This document shows positions 26,456-33,877 of a stretch of 51,257 nt of DNA, in pieces. Made by a program: the position numbers and the translations under genes. The DNA comes from Deltaproteobacteria bacterium (GTDB taxonomy: Bacteria > Desulfobacterota > Desulfobacteria > Desulfobacterales > SURF-15): contig JAFDFZ010000023.1 of the NCBI GenBank assembly GCA_019309565.1, positions 1-51,257 of the forward strand. Reading direction: 5' to 3'. The notes under the pieces were generated by a model. It was not told where the DNA came from and made no database searches. It saw only the letters and a list, made by a program, of their open reading frames with translations. How positions within the stretch are numbered: position 1 is the first letter of the stretch; every line of letters starts with the position of its first letter.

Positions 26456-27673
26456 CTATAACTCACCGGTTTTTTTGTCAAGGACTTGTTCCTTCCAGGG
26501 ATTATCCCGTCTTGCTTCAAATAAGATCGTATCATAAACCACCCGTAACGGAATATTCTTCTCCATTGCAATTGCCTTACAGGCCTCATACTCAGGTACA
26601 AAACGAACCTCGCCATCAGGATCTACCACCTTTTTGACCCGAGCAGGCCCGAGGCTTGTAAATATTTGAATCGACTCGCGAGGCAATATATTCCTTCCAA
26701 CATCATAAAATCTTACCCCCAGAGATGTGCTCTCCGATAAGATTCTTTTTATGATACTGTTTTTTCGCTCCTTCCGGCACAACACATTTATCATGGTTGC
26801 AGGTCGATTCTTTTTCATAAAAACCGGTGTCCAATAAACGTCCAATGCCCCGTCTGCAAACAATCGATCCATCAAGAACCCGTAAAATTCCGGATTCATA
26901 TCATCGATGCAGGTTTCGATCATGATCATCTGTTGTTCCTCAACCCCTGTAAAACTCACAGGAGGCGTACCGATCATGATCCGAAGAACATTGGGCCGAT
27001 CCTCAAGCACATGGGTTCCGGCACCATATCCGATTTTCTCGACAATGATATCCGGTATCGATCCGTAAGAGGCGGCCAAGGTGGTAATGATGGCTGCGCC
27101 TGTCGGAGTGACGAGTTCGTGGGGAATCTCGGTGCCGCAAACAGGAACCCCTTTTAATATTTCAACGGTGGCCGGTGCCGGCACCGGCAGTCTTCCGTGC
27201 TGACAGCGCACAAACCCTTTACCCATTGGAATTTTCGATGCTATGACGGTTTCGACTCCCAGATATTCTAGGCAAAGACAGACTCCCACAATATCTACAA
27301 TCGCATCGATGCCCCCCACTTCATGAAAATGCACCGTCTCCTTCAAACTGCCGTGAATGTGCGATTCTGCATCTGCGATCCGATCAAACATCGCAACACT
27401 TCGCTTCTTTACGGCTTGTGATAACGGGCTGCCTTGAATCAAAGAAACAATATCGGTAAAATGCCTCGACTTGGCACTGTCTCTTACATCAACACGCACT
27501 TGTTTGGCGCAGATCCCATGCCGGATCACCGTTTCGACGGATATATCAAATTCTTGTGATATCAGTTGACAGAGCTCCTTTTTCAGCCAATCAAGGGAAA
27601 TTCCAAGATCAAGAAACGCCCCGAGGGTCATATCGCCGCTGATGCCGGAAAAACAATCAAAATAGGCTATCAT
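26456..27673 (-). CDS. larC: nickel-pincer cofactor biosynthesis protein LarC
   Basis: 405 residues, ATG 27673, opening with the family signature MIAYFDCFSGISGDMTLGAF. HFHEVGGIDAIVDIVGVCL (His/Glu/Asp metal site), LVTPTGAAII and IETCIDDMNPEFYGFLMDRL are typical of LarC/TIGR00299. LarC is a CTP-dependent nickel insertase that finishes the pyridinium-3,5-bisthiocarboxylic acid mononucleotide nickel cofactor used by LarA enzymes. LarB and LarE are not in this window. A LarA-family protein is encoded about 15 kb away (42778-44202), which would be the client. Here larC heads a housekeeping run (pgpA, lepB, pyrB, pyrC). The family can be encoded with a programmed frameshift, but here one frame spans the whole protein. 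Confidence 0.93.
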   Translation of the reverse strand: MIAYFDCFSGISGDMTLGAFLDLGISLDWLKKELCQLISQEFDISVETVIRHGICAKQVRVDVRDSAKSRHFTDIVSLIQGSPLSQAVKKRSVAMFDRIADAESHIHGSLKETVHFHEVGGIDAIVDIVGVCLCLEYLGVETVIASKIPMGKGFVRCQHGRLPVPAPATVEILKGVPVCGTEIPHELVTPTGAAIITTLAASYGSIPDIIVEKIGYGAGTHVLEDRPNVLRIMIGTPPVSFTGVEEQQMIMIETCIDDMNPEFYGFLMDRLFADGALDVYWTPVFMKKNRPATMINVLCRKERKNSIIKRILSESTSLGVRFYDVGRNILPRESIQIFTSLGPARVKKVVDPDGEVRFVPEYEACKAIAMEKNIPLRVVYDTILFEARRDNPWKEQVLDKKTGEL

Positions 27674-27701
27674 GTTTCCGCCTTGAGCTTTTTCTCATTT
27701 A

Positions 27702-27730
27702 TTGACAAAATTATATTCAACATGTAAATT
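27702..27730 (+). promoter_or_regulatory. sigma-70 promoter of selC
   Basis: TTGACA at 27702-27707, a 17-base spacer, then TAAATT at 27725-27730 (4 of 6 consensus). Transcription would start near 27737, about 10 bases before the tRNA. Confidence 0.7.
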
Positions 27731-27746
27731 TTATAACAGCTCATGC

Positions 27747-27844
27747 GGAAGTGCGCAGCTCACTGGTGGGGCTCCCGGACTTCAAATCCGGTGTGGGGCG
27801 CTAAAACCGTCCCGGGTGGGTTCGATTCCCATGCACTTCCGCCA
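27747..27844 (+). tRNA. selC: tRNA-Sec (anticodon TCA)
   Basis: 98 bases including encoded CCA (27842-27844). An 8-bp acceptor stem GGAAGTGC/GCACTTCC closes the molecule, longer than the normal 7. The anticodon stem CCGGA/TCCGG holds the loop CTTCAAA with anticodon TCA at 27782-27784. A long variable arm follows, then the T arm with GGTTCGATTCC. These are the marks of the bacterial selenocysteine tRNA that decodes UGA with SelB. selA, selB and selD are not in this window. Confidence 0.96.
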
Positions 27845-28429
27845 TAATCCTTCAATTTTTCCTCCACTGCCATTATGTTCCTTAAGATACCTGCTGTTCC
27901 AACTACGCCTTCTGTTCGTAAGCTGTAGGCCAATACAGTAAGAAAATAATTTCGCCTGAGAAGAAATCAGATGCAGGCGTTTCGGTGTAGTATTATGAAA
28001 TTCTTACAAAGAATCAACCCCGTTGTTGAATAACAACTCTCCTCTGTAACCTGTAAACTGGATTTTATAATATTTAAGCGACATTTTGCCATGTGATTTT
28101 TGGATTTTACCATATGCAAATTCCACATTGATAGAAATACCAGCGACAGATCACTGCAGTTCATGGCAAAATGACAAAGTTGCATTATTGTTTTATGCAA
28201 CTACGGGGTCAACCAGAAATCGGTATCAGATTCCCTTTTTTTCCTCTTTGCATTACCCTGCCCGGATGTGATAAATAGACCCCGTAGTTGCATTAATGAC
28301 ACATTGAAATGGGCTTTTTGCATGATTTATCGGCCTGACCACCTAACCTTTTGAGTGGTTTTGCACCAACAACGGCGTAGAGCTTACAATCGCTAAGCCA
28401 CTTAACGGATAGAAAGGCATAAAATAAAA
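27845..28429. other. 585-base intergenic region with inverted repeats
   Basis: No gene seen. It holds a short hairpin GTTGTT-GAAT-AACAAC (28022-28037). It also holds a perfect 16-base inverted repeat, 28195-28210 with 28278-28293, around a 67-base centre. The left arm is preceded by TGCATTATTGTTTTA (28181-28195), which recurs exactly at 33563-33577. Confidence 0.6.
28195..28293. repeat. 99-base inverted-repeat element
   Basis: The arms (core TGCAACTACGGGGTC and its exact complement) are identical over 16 bases and flank 67 AT-rich bases without an ORF. A related arm, TTATGCAAC-CG-CGGGGT, occurs alone at 30640-30657. This suggests a small non-autonomous mobile repeat. Confidence 0.6.
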
Positions 28430-29827
28430 ATGGAACGCAGCGTTGACGTTACAATCATTGGAGCAGGCACCGCCGGGTTAGACGCCGTCTCTGAAGTTAG
28501 CAAGATTACGGACAATTTCGTTTTAATCAACGGCGGCGCTCTTGGAACCACATGTGCCCGTGTAGGATGCATGCCCTCGAAGGTCTTAATCCAGGTTGCG
28601 GACGATTTTCATCACCGTTGCGCCTTTACCGAAGAGGGTATCGGCGGGGCGGATGGATTGACCGCAGATGTGGGTGGTGCGCTTTCCTATGTCCGCTCGC
28701 TTCGTGATCGTTTCGTGGACGGTGTGATCGAAGAGCTGATCCTTCCTTTGAAGGATCGGTTCATTGAGGGATATGCGGAATTTATCGATCCGACCCTGTT
28801 GAAAGTAGAAAATATGACAATCCGCACGAAAAAAACCATCATCGCCACCGGATCAAGACCGGTAATTCCGGACAAGTGGAAGGGTTTTAAAGATCGAATC
28901 CTCACAACGGATACGATCTTTGAACAGACTCAGCTGCCCCGGGACATGGCGGTTGTCGGTCTGGGGGTGATAGGGTTAGAACTTGGCCAGGCACTTTCAC
29001 GGATGGGACTTAACGTTTCGGGATTCGATCTACTGGAGCACATTGGCGGCCTCAAGGACCCGGAAGTAAACCGTGTCGCCGTTGAGATTATCGGAAAAGA
29101 ATTGCCCATGTATCTTGGAAGACCGGTGGAAATCAAGGACCATGAGGGTCGGCTTCGAGTCATTTCCGGCTCACAAAGTTTCGTGGTTGACAAAGTCCTG
29201 CTAAGCGTCGGCAGGGTGCCCAATATCGAGCGGCTTCACCTGGAACGTCTCGGAGTTGAGCTGGGGAAGAACGGGCTGCCGCAGTTTGACCCGCTGACCA
29301 TGCAGGTCGGCAATCTACCGGTATTCATGGCCGGAGATGTCAACCATTATCGTCCGGTACTGCACGAGGCTTCACATGAGGGGCTTGTGGCAGGTTACAA
29401 TGCCGTTCATACACCCATAATCGGATTTCAGCGCAGAACACCGCTTATGATCACCTTTTCGGACCCCAATATTTGTATTGCCGGCGCCTCGTGGGCATCG
29501 CTGGAAAAAACAAATCCTGCGGTGGGCACCGCACGGTTTTCCGGCGGACGCGTTAAAATCCTGCATAGCCCGGGCGGAGTGGTTCGAGTCTATGCCGATG
29601 CGTCTGGCGGCCGCATACTCGGTGCGGAGATGGCCGCACCACGCGGTGAACACCTGGCTCATCTTCTTGCCTGGAGCATCCAGCAGCAACTTACTGTATT
29701 TGATCTTCTCTCCACGCCCTATTATCACCCGGTGCTTGAAGAGACTCTTGAACTGGCATTGAGCGATCTTGCCGATAAGGTTAAAGGAGACAGCAACCCG
29801 CTTCGTGGGCTGAGGGTCGTGCACTGA
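28430..29827 (+). CDS. dihydrolipoamide dehydrogenase (E3), first copy
   Basis: 465 residues, ATG 28430. FAD/NAD disulfide oxidoreductase: dinucleotide site VTIIGAGTAGLDAV, redox pair GTTCARVGCMPSK (Cys-x4-Cys), NAD site VVGLGVIGLELGQAL and FAD site MAGDVN. The C-terminal His-Glu pair in YYHPVLEETL completes the active site of the dimer partner. It reoxidises dihydrolipoamide of a 2-oxo acid or ketol dehydrogenase complex. It is only distantly similar to the second E3 gene at 32182, so this is not a recent duplication. A related disulfide reductase role cannot be excluded, because it stands 855 bases from the E2 gene. Confidence 0.85.
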   Translation: MERSVDVTIIGAGTAGLDAVSEVSKITDNFVLINGGALGTTCARVGCMPSKVLIQVADDFHHRCAFTEEGIGGADGLTADVGGALSYVRSLRDRFVDGVIEELILPLKDRFIEGYAEFIDPTLLKVENMTIRTKKTIIATGSRPVIPDKWKGFKDRILTTDTIFEQTQLPRDMAVVGLGVIGLELGQALSRMGLNVSGFDLLEHIGGLKDPEVNRVAVEIIGKELPMYLGRPVEIKDHEGRLRVISGSQSFVVDKVLLSVGRVPNIERLHLERLGVELGKNGLPQFDPLTMQVGNLPVFMAGDVNHYRPVLHEASHEGLVAGYNAVHTPIIGFQRRTPLMITFSDPNICIAGASWASLEKTNPAVGTARFSGGRVKILHSPGGVVRVYADASGGRILGAEMAAPRGEHLAHLLAWSIQQQLTVFDLLSTPYYHPVLEETLELALSDLADKVKGDSNPLRGLRVVH

Positions 29828-29897
29828 TCTGCCAGGCTCACCGATTCGCTCAAACAGCCCCCTTTAAAAGACGACCATAGCGGCTTGTGACTCGAAT

Positions 29898-30307
29898 TTC
29901 ACCGAGAATTGCAGTGTGCCCCCATTTTCTGTTGACCCGTGATCTTTATTTTGGCATATTTATATTTTAAGGAGCAATTTCTCACGCTATTCGCCCAAGC
30001 CCGTTTTGTTGCCAGCTATGAAAAAACCAGAGAAGAAATTGAGGGTTTACCAGGAGTTTACCAAAACCCGTCAGACCACACACTGGGATCTGGATTACAT
30101 GACAACCGAACAGATTGATGCATTGCTGGCCTCGGCAAGGAATCGCAATCTGTCCAAGAAAAGAAGCCGTACCGTTAAAATTGTCGTTGGCTTGATCCTG
30201 GCCGCTCTGATTGCTCTGGGAATATTGCTTTCAAGAGATTCACCCCCGCAGAAACGATTGCCTGTCTTTTTCTCTCAATAATAACCGATTTCAACAATTC
30301 TCGGTGA
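29898..30307. repeat. 14-bp perfect inverted repeat flanking a small ORF
   Basis: TTCACCGAGAATTG at 29898-29911 and its exact complement at 30294-30307 bracket the small membrane-protein gene. A third, slightly altered copy lies at 30329-30342. The bracketed unit may be a mobile cassette, or the ends may be scattered copies of one repeat. Confidence 0.5.
30018..30281 (+). CDS. small single-span membrane protein, unknown
   Basis: 87 residues from ATG 30018 (an ATG four codons earlier is possible). A charged N-terminal half contains DLDYMTTEQIDALLASARN. A basic stop-transfer (SKKRSRTVK) and one membrane helix (about 57-74, IVVGLILAALIALGILL) follow. The N-terminus should be cytoplasmic. I do not recognise the family. 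It sits between the first E3 gene and the E2 gene, but inverted repeats flank it closely, so it may not belong to the same operon. The ribosome site is weak. Confidence 0.5.
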   Translation: MKKPEKKLRVYQEFTKTRQTTHWDLDYMTTEQIDALLASARNRNLSKKRSRTVKIVVGLILAALIALGILLSRDSPPQKRLPVFFSQ

Positions 30308-30681
30308 ACCATAAAATAGAAATCCTCTTTTCACCGGGAATTGCGGAAATCGATTTACCTCTGCTTGACTTTGGATAACAATTCGACTACAGAAAGAAAT
30401 TATAGCAACTCTAAAGTGGGGTTCCTTAAGCAGGGATGCTTCAGGCAGCCCCTTTTTGATGGGTACAATATGGCGCAGGGCCGGGCACAGCAAATATATC
30501 CCAGCCGCTTCAGAGCAAAGGTGGGGTATCGATTGCATCTTAATATAAGACCCTGTTTGCCCCGTTGTTGCAAAATGGATTAAGGGTGCAGTCATCAGGT
30601 ACTGATAAATCATGCGTCCGGGCAGTTTTACTGTGTGACTTATGCAACCGCGGGGTTTAATGTATTGAGGAGGAATTCAAA
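30282..30681. other. 400-base intergenic region before the E2 gene
   Basis: Begins with the hairpin above. The middle has no gene. The repeat arm TTATGCAACCGCGGGGT lies at 30640-30657, just ahead of the E2 ribosome site (AGGAGG at 30669). A promoter for the E2-E3-E1 genes is likely here but not clear. Confidence 0.45.
30285..30351. repeat. 67-base hairpin, 20 of 23 pairs
   Basis: 30285-30307 pairs with 30329-30351 at 20 of 23 positions around a 21-base loop. It starts three bases after the stop of the small membrane protein, so it could act as a transcription terminator or mRNA stabiliser, but no T run follows. Confidence 0.65.
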
Positions 30682-31998
30682 TTGGCGGTCAATATCATTA
30701 TGCCCAAATGGGGCCATACCATGACTGAAGGCAAAATCACTCGTTGGCTTAAGAAGGAAGGCGATTCCGTAGAAAAGGGTGAAGAACTGTTCGAAGTTGA
30801 AACGGAAAAAATAACAAACATTGTGGAGGCTACGGCAAGCGGAATCCTGTTTCAAATCCTGGTGCCAGCCGGCAACACGGCCCCTGTAGGAGAGGTTGTT
30901 GCCATTTTGGCCGAGCCAGGAGAAGAGTTGAAAAGGGCGGATGTTAAAGCAGCAGCCCCACAACTGGCCCCTGAAGCGGAATCTGCAACCGCAGAGCCTG
31001 CGGTTGCCGCAGCAGAAAGCGTGTCGGTAGAATTTGTTCGAGCCACACCGGCAGCGCGTCGCCTGGCAAAGCAACTCGGTATCGATTTACACCTCGTTGA
31101 GGGTACAGGCCCAGATGGAAGAGTTACCGAATCCGATGTTACGGCCTATAAAGAGGAAAAACCCCCTGCTCTGAAGGCGACTCCGCTGGCTGCGGAGATG
31201 GCACGACAGTTCGGAATTGACCTATCCACGATCTCGGGCAGCGGAGAGGGTGGAAAAATTGTTGCGGAAGATGTGGAAAGAGCGGCTGCACAAAAAGCGG
31301 CGGTTGAGCCCAGCCATGTCATCCCCTTTGCCGGCATGCGCAAATCCATTGCCGAAAATATGCATGCCAGCCTGATGAATACAGCCCAGCTGACCGCATT
31401 TACGGAAGTGGATGTAACAGAAATGATAAAATTCAGGGATCTGATGCGAAAGGAGTATGAGAAGGATGAAGAGACCAGGATTTCTTTCAACGATATTTTT
31501 GTTCTGGCAACATCAAGAGCATTGAAACGATTTCCAATCATGAACTCCACTCTTCAAGAAAATGAAATCGTTCTTCACCCTTCTGTTCATATAGGAATCG
31601 CCGTTGCCCTGCCCGAGGGGCTCATGGTCCCTGTTTTGAAGGATGCGGATAAGAAAGGGCTTCTTCAAATCGCCCGAGAGACAAGAGAGCTGATCCGCAA
31701 AGCGCGGCAAGGGTCAATATCAGTAGACGAGGTCAGCGGTGGAACATTTACGGTAACGAATCTAAGCATGTTTAATGTGGATGGTTTCACTCCGATTCTT
31801 CGCCCCCCCGAGACCGGCATTTTAGGATTCTGCCGGATCAAAAAGCAGCCGCTCATTTACAATGACGAAATTGCCATTCGATCCGTGATGAATATATGCC
31901 TGACCTTTGATCATCGCGTGGTGGATGGAGCACCGGCAAGTGAATTTCTGCAAACAGTGGCGAGATATTTGGAACAACCGGCTTTGATCTTGGCGTAA
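30682..31998 (+). CDS. dihydrolipoamide acyltransferase (E2) with two subunit-binding domains
   Basis: 438 residues. It starts with TTG at 30682, seven to eight bases after GAGGAGGA; no ATG or GTG fits. Lipoyl domain (1-75) with the lipoylated Lys in EVETEKITNIVEA. Two peripheral-subunit-binding domains follow: ATPAARRLAKQLGIDLHLVE (about 115-150) and ATPLAAEMARQFGIDLSTIS (about 168-205). The catalytic domain ends with LTFDHRVVDGAPASEFLQTV, which has the HxxxDG active site. E2 enzymes normally carry one binding domain, so two is uncommon. It transfers the acyl group from lipoate to CoA in a complex with E1 and E3; the linked AcoX and E1 genes suggest an acetoin-dehydrogenase-type complex. Confidence 0.9.
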   Translation: MAVNIIMPKWGHTMTEGKITRWLKKEGDSVEKGEELFEVETEKITNIVEATASGILFQILVPAGNTAPVGEVVAILAEPGEELKRADVKAAAPQLAPEAESATAEPAVAAAESVSVEFVRATPAARRLAKQLGIDLHLVEGTGPDGRVTESDVTAYKEEKPPALKATPLAAEMARQFGIDLSTISGSGEGGKIVAEDVERAAAQKAAVEPSHVIPFAGMRKSIAENMHASLMNTAQLTAFTEVDVTEMIKFRDLMRKEYEKDEETRISFNDIFVLATSRALKRFPIMNSTLQENEIVLHPSVHIGIAVALPEGLMVPVLKDADKKGLLQIARETRELIRKARQGSISVDEVSGGTFTVTNLSMFNVDGFTPILRPPETGILGFCRIKKQPLIYNDEIAIRSVMNICLTFDHRVVDGAPASEFLQTVARYLEQPALILA

Positions 31999-32181
31999 TT
32001 AGACACAAAATATATAAGGGATTAGGGAATTTTCCTTTCTCTTTTTTATGAGCCCTTATGGGTGAGTTCGCACGACTAAGTCGCTGATGGCTCATGAAGT
32101 GATGAATCAGTAAAATCCTCTGGGCCTTTAAATATGCATATGTAAAAAAAGCTTTTCAGGTTCGAAAAATGGAGAAACACC

Positions 32182-33552
32182 ATGTATGATGTCGTAATCC
32201 TTGGCGGTGGTTCCGGTGGTTATGCTTCGGCCATTCGTGCATCTCAATTAGGTGGAACCGTAGCATTGATAGAGGCCGACGAAATAGGAGGAACCTGTGT
32301 CAACAGGGGATGCATCCCCAGCAAAATCTTGCTGCATGCAGCGGATCTTCTTCATCGAATCAAAAGGTCTGATATATTCGGCATCAGGGTGACGTTGCAA
32401 GAGGTGAACCTGGCGGCCGTTATGGACAGAATCCATGGAGTGACCGGTGACATAAGGATGGGAATGGAAGGCCTGCTCGGCTACAACCGGGTAAAAGTAA
32501 TCAGGGGAAGAGCCGTATTGAAAACCCCCAATACCGTGAGTGTTGGCGATTCCATCATCAAGGCAAAAAGCATTATCGTCGCAACCGGAAGTCGGCCGGA
32601 TATTCCCGCCATTTCCGGTCTGGAAGATGTTGCTTCAACCACAGATGAGATAATTGATATGAAAGAGCTGCCCGGATCGGTACTCATTTGGGGAGCGGGT
32701 CCAGTGGAGCTTGAAATGGCCACCCTCTTAAATCGATTTGGCTCAAAGGTGACCATTGCAATGGAGGATGCAAGGATTCTTCCGCAAGAAGATCGAGACA
32801 CGAGCCAGCGCGTTGCACAAGTGTTACGGTCGGAAGGAATAAATATCCAATCTCGAAGCCAACTGGTGGAAGTCAAAAAAACAAAAAAGGGCTGCACATG
32901 CCGGCTGGCCGGAAACAAAGAATACACCGTTGAGACGGAGAAAATACTTGTTGCCACCCGCAAACCCAATACCGCTCACATGGGGCTTGAACAGGCTGGA
33001 GTTCGCATGGAAAGTGACGGCAGCATCCATGTAAACAAGCATCTAGAGACAACCGCCAACGGTATCTATGCGGTGGGCGATGCTGCAGGCGGCTGGATGC
33101 TTAGCCATGCGGCTTCTGCCATGGGTATTATCGCTGCTGAAAATGCCATGGGGAAATCATCCAAATTTTCCTTCGACACGGTACCCAGAGGAATATGGAC
33201 CGATCCGGAAGTGGGGGCTGTGGGGCTCACAGAAGAAGAGGCCGAAAAGCGGGGCTATGAGGTTGAAATAGGCGATTTTCCATACACCATCAACGGTTTG
33301 GCCATGGCGCAGGATCATCTTACAGGTGCGGTCAAAGTGGTTTCGGAAGCCAAATATGGGAAAATACTCGGCGTTCATGTTGTGGGAAAAGGCGCAACAG
33401 AGCTTGTGGGAGAAGCTGTTCTGGCTATGGAGCTTGAAGCCACCGTGCGCGAGTTTGCAAGGAGCATTCGGGTGCATCCTACATTCTCTGAAACACTGGT
33501 GGAGGCGTTTAGAGATGCGGCAAACTGGGCATTGTATCTGCAGAACCGATAG
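32182..33552 (+). CDS. dihydrolipoamide dehydrogenase (E3), second copy
   Basis: 456 residues, ATG 32182 (TGGAG seven bases upstream). FAD site VVILGGGSGGYASAIRASQL, redox pair GGTCVNRGCIPSKIL, NAD site VLIWGAGPVELEMATLLNRF, FAD site IYAVGDAAGGWMLSHAASA, and C-terminal RVHPTFSETLVEAF with the His-Glu pair. All residues for a working E3 are present. In the NAD motif GAGPVE the usual Gly-Val-Ile becomes Gly-Pro-Val, a minor change. It lies between E2 and E1 alpha in the complex cluster, so it is the more likely dedicated E3. Confidence 0.92.
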   Translation: MYDVVILGGGSGGYASAIRASQLGGTVALIEADEIGGTCVNRGCIPSKILLHAADLLHRIKRSDIFGIRVTLQEVNLAAVMDRIHGVTGDIRMGMEGLLGYNRVKVIRGRAVLKTPNTVSVGDSIIKAKSIIVATGSRPDIPAISGLEDVASTTDEIIDMKELPGSVLIWGAGPVELEMATLLNRFGSKVTIAMEDARILPQEDRDTSQRVAQVLRSEGINIQSRSQLVEVKKTKKGCTCRLAGNKEYTVETEKILVATRKPNTAHMGLEQAGVRMESDGSIHVNKHLETTANGIYAVGDAAGGWMLSHAASAMGIIAAENAMGKSSKFSFDTVPRGIWTDPEVGAVGLTEEEAEKRGYEVEIGDFPYTINGLAMAQDHLTGAVKVVSEAKYGKILGVHVVGKGATELVGEAVLAMELEATVREFARSIRVHPTFSETLVEAFRDAANWALYLQNR

Positions 33553-33588
33553 ACGGCAGATGTGCATTATTGTTTTAAGTAACTATGG

Positions 33589-33614
33589 TTTTTCCGAGAC
33601 TTAACTCGGAAAAA
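33589..33614 (+). terminator. hairpin after the second E3 gene
   Basis: TTTTTCCGAG-ACTTAA-CTCGGAAAAA, 10 perfect pairs, 37 bases after the stop codon. A/T-rich stem ends on both sides would give short T runs on either strand; the run after the stem on the plus strand is weak. Confidence 0.45.
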
Positions 33615-33644
33615 GTGGCCACTTTTAGGGCAGTTGAAATAAAA

Positions 33645-33760
33645 ATTCAATTTTAAGTGATCTAAAGTGCCTAAAGTTGAGGCGTCGCTTCGCTCTTTCA
33701 TTTTAAAAATGGACGAAATTCCTTAACTTTAGTTCACTTAAGTCACTTCAAAATTTAGTT
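33645..33760. repeat. long imperfect hairpin
   Basis: The arm from about 33645 to 33682 pairs with about 33721 to 33760. The inner part CTAAAGTTGAGG matches the complement of CCTTAACTTTAG at 11 of 12, and the outer part AAGTGA.. and CAATTTT.. also pairs. The arms total about 35 pairs with a few bulges, around a 38-base centre. Confidence 0.6.
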
Positions 33761-33774
33761 CACTATTTTGTCCC

Positions 33775-33809
33775 TACTAACAGCATGTAATTAAACAACG
33801 ACAACAAAT
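33775..33809 (-). repeat. 35-bp dispersed repeat, copy B
   Basis: Reverse complement of copy A at 20478-20512 with three differences in 35. As with copy A, it lies beside a large hairpin. Confidence 0.7.
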
Positions 33810-33877
33810 CTTGTCTATAGGATGTGTCTAAGAATTTACGGGGTTAATACAGGTACAAAACAGGGAGGATGACGGGC

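Larger units (their letters stand above)
33553..33877. other. 325-base intergenic region packed with structure
   Basis: No gene. In order: the shared repeat TGCATTATTGTTTTA (33563-33577), a 10-bp hairpin (33589-33614), a 16-base perfect palindrome AAAAGTGGCCACTTTT (33611-33626), a long imperfect hairpin (33645-33760) and the 35-bp repeat copy B (33775-33809). The E1 alpha promoter must lie near the end. Confidence 0.65.

Noticed and set aside
27845..28429. Selenoprotein gene with internal TGA next to selC
   Set aside because: No frame with a conserved UxxC-like context continues through a TGA here; the region is repeats and AT-rich spacer.
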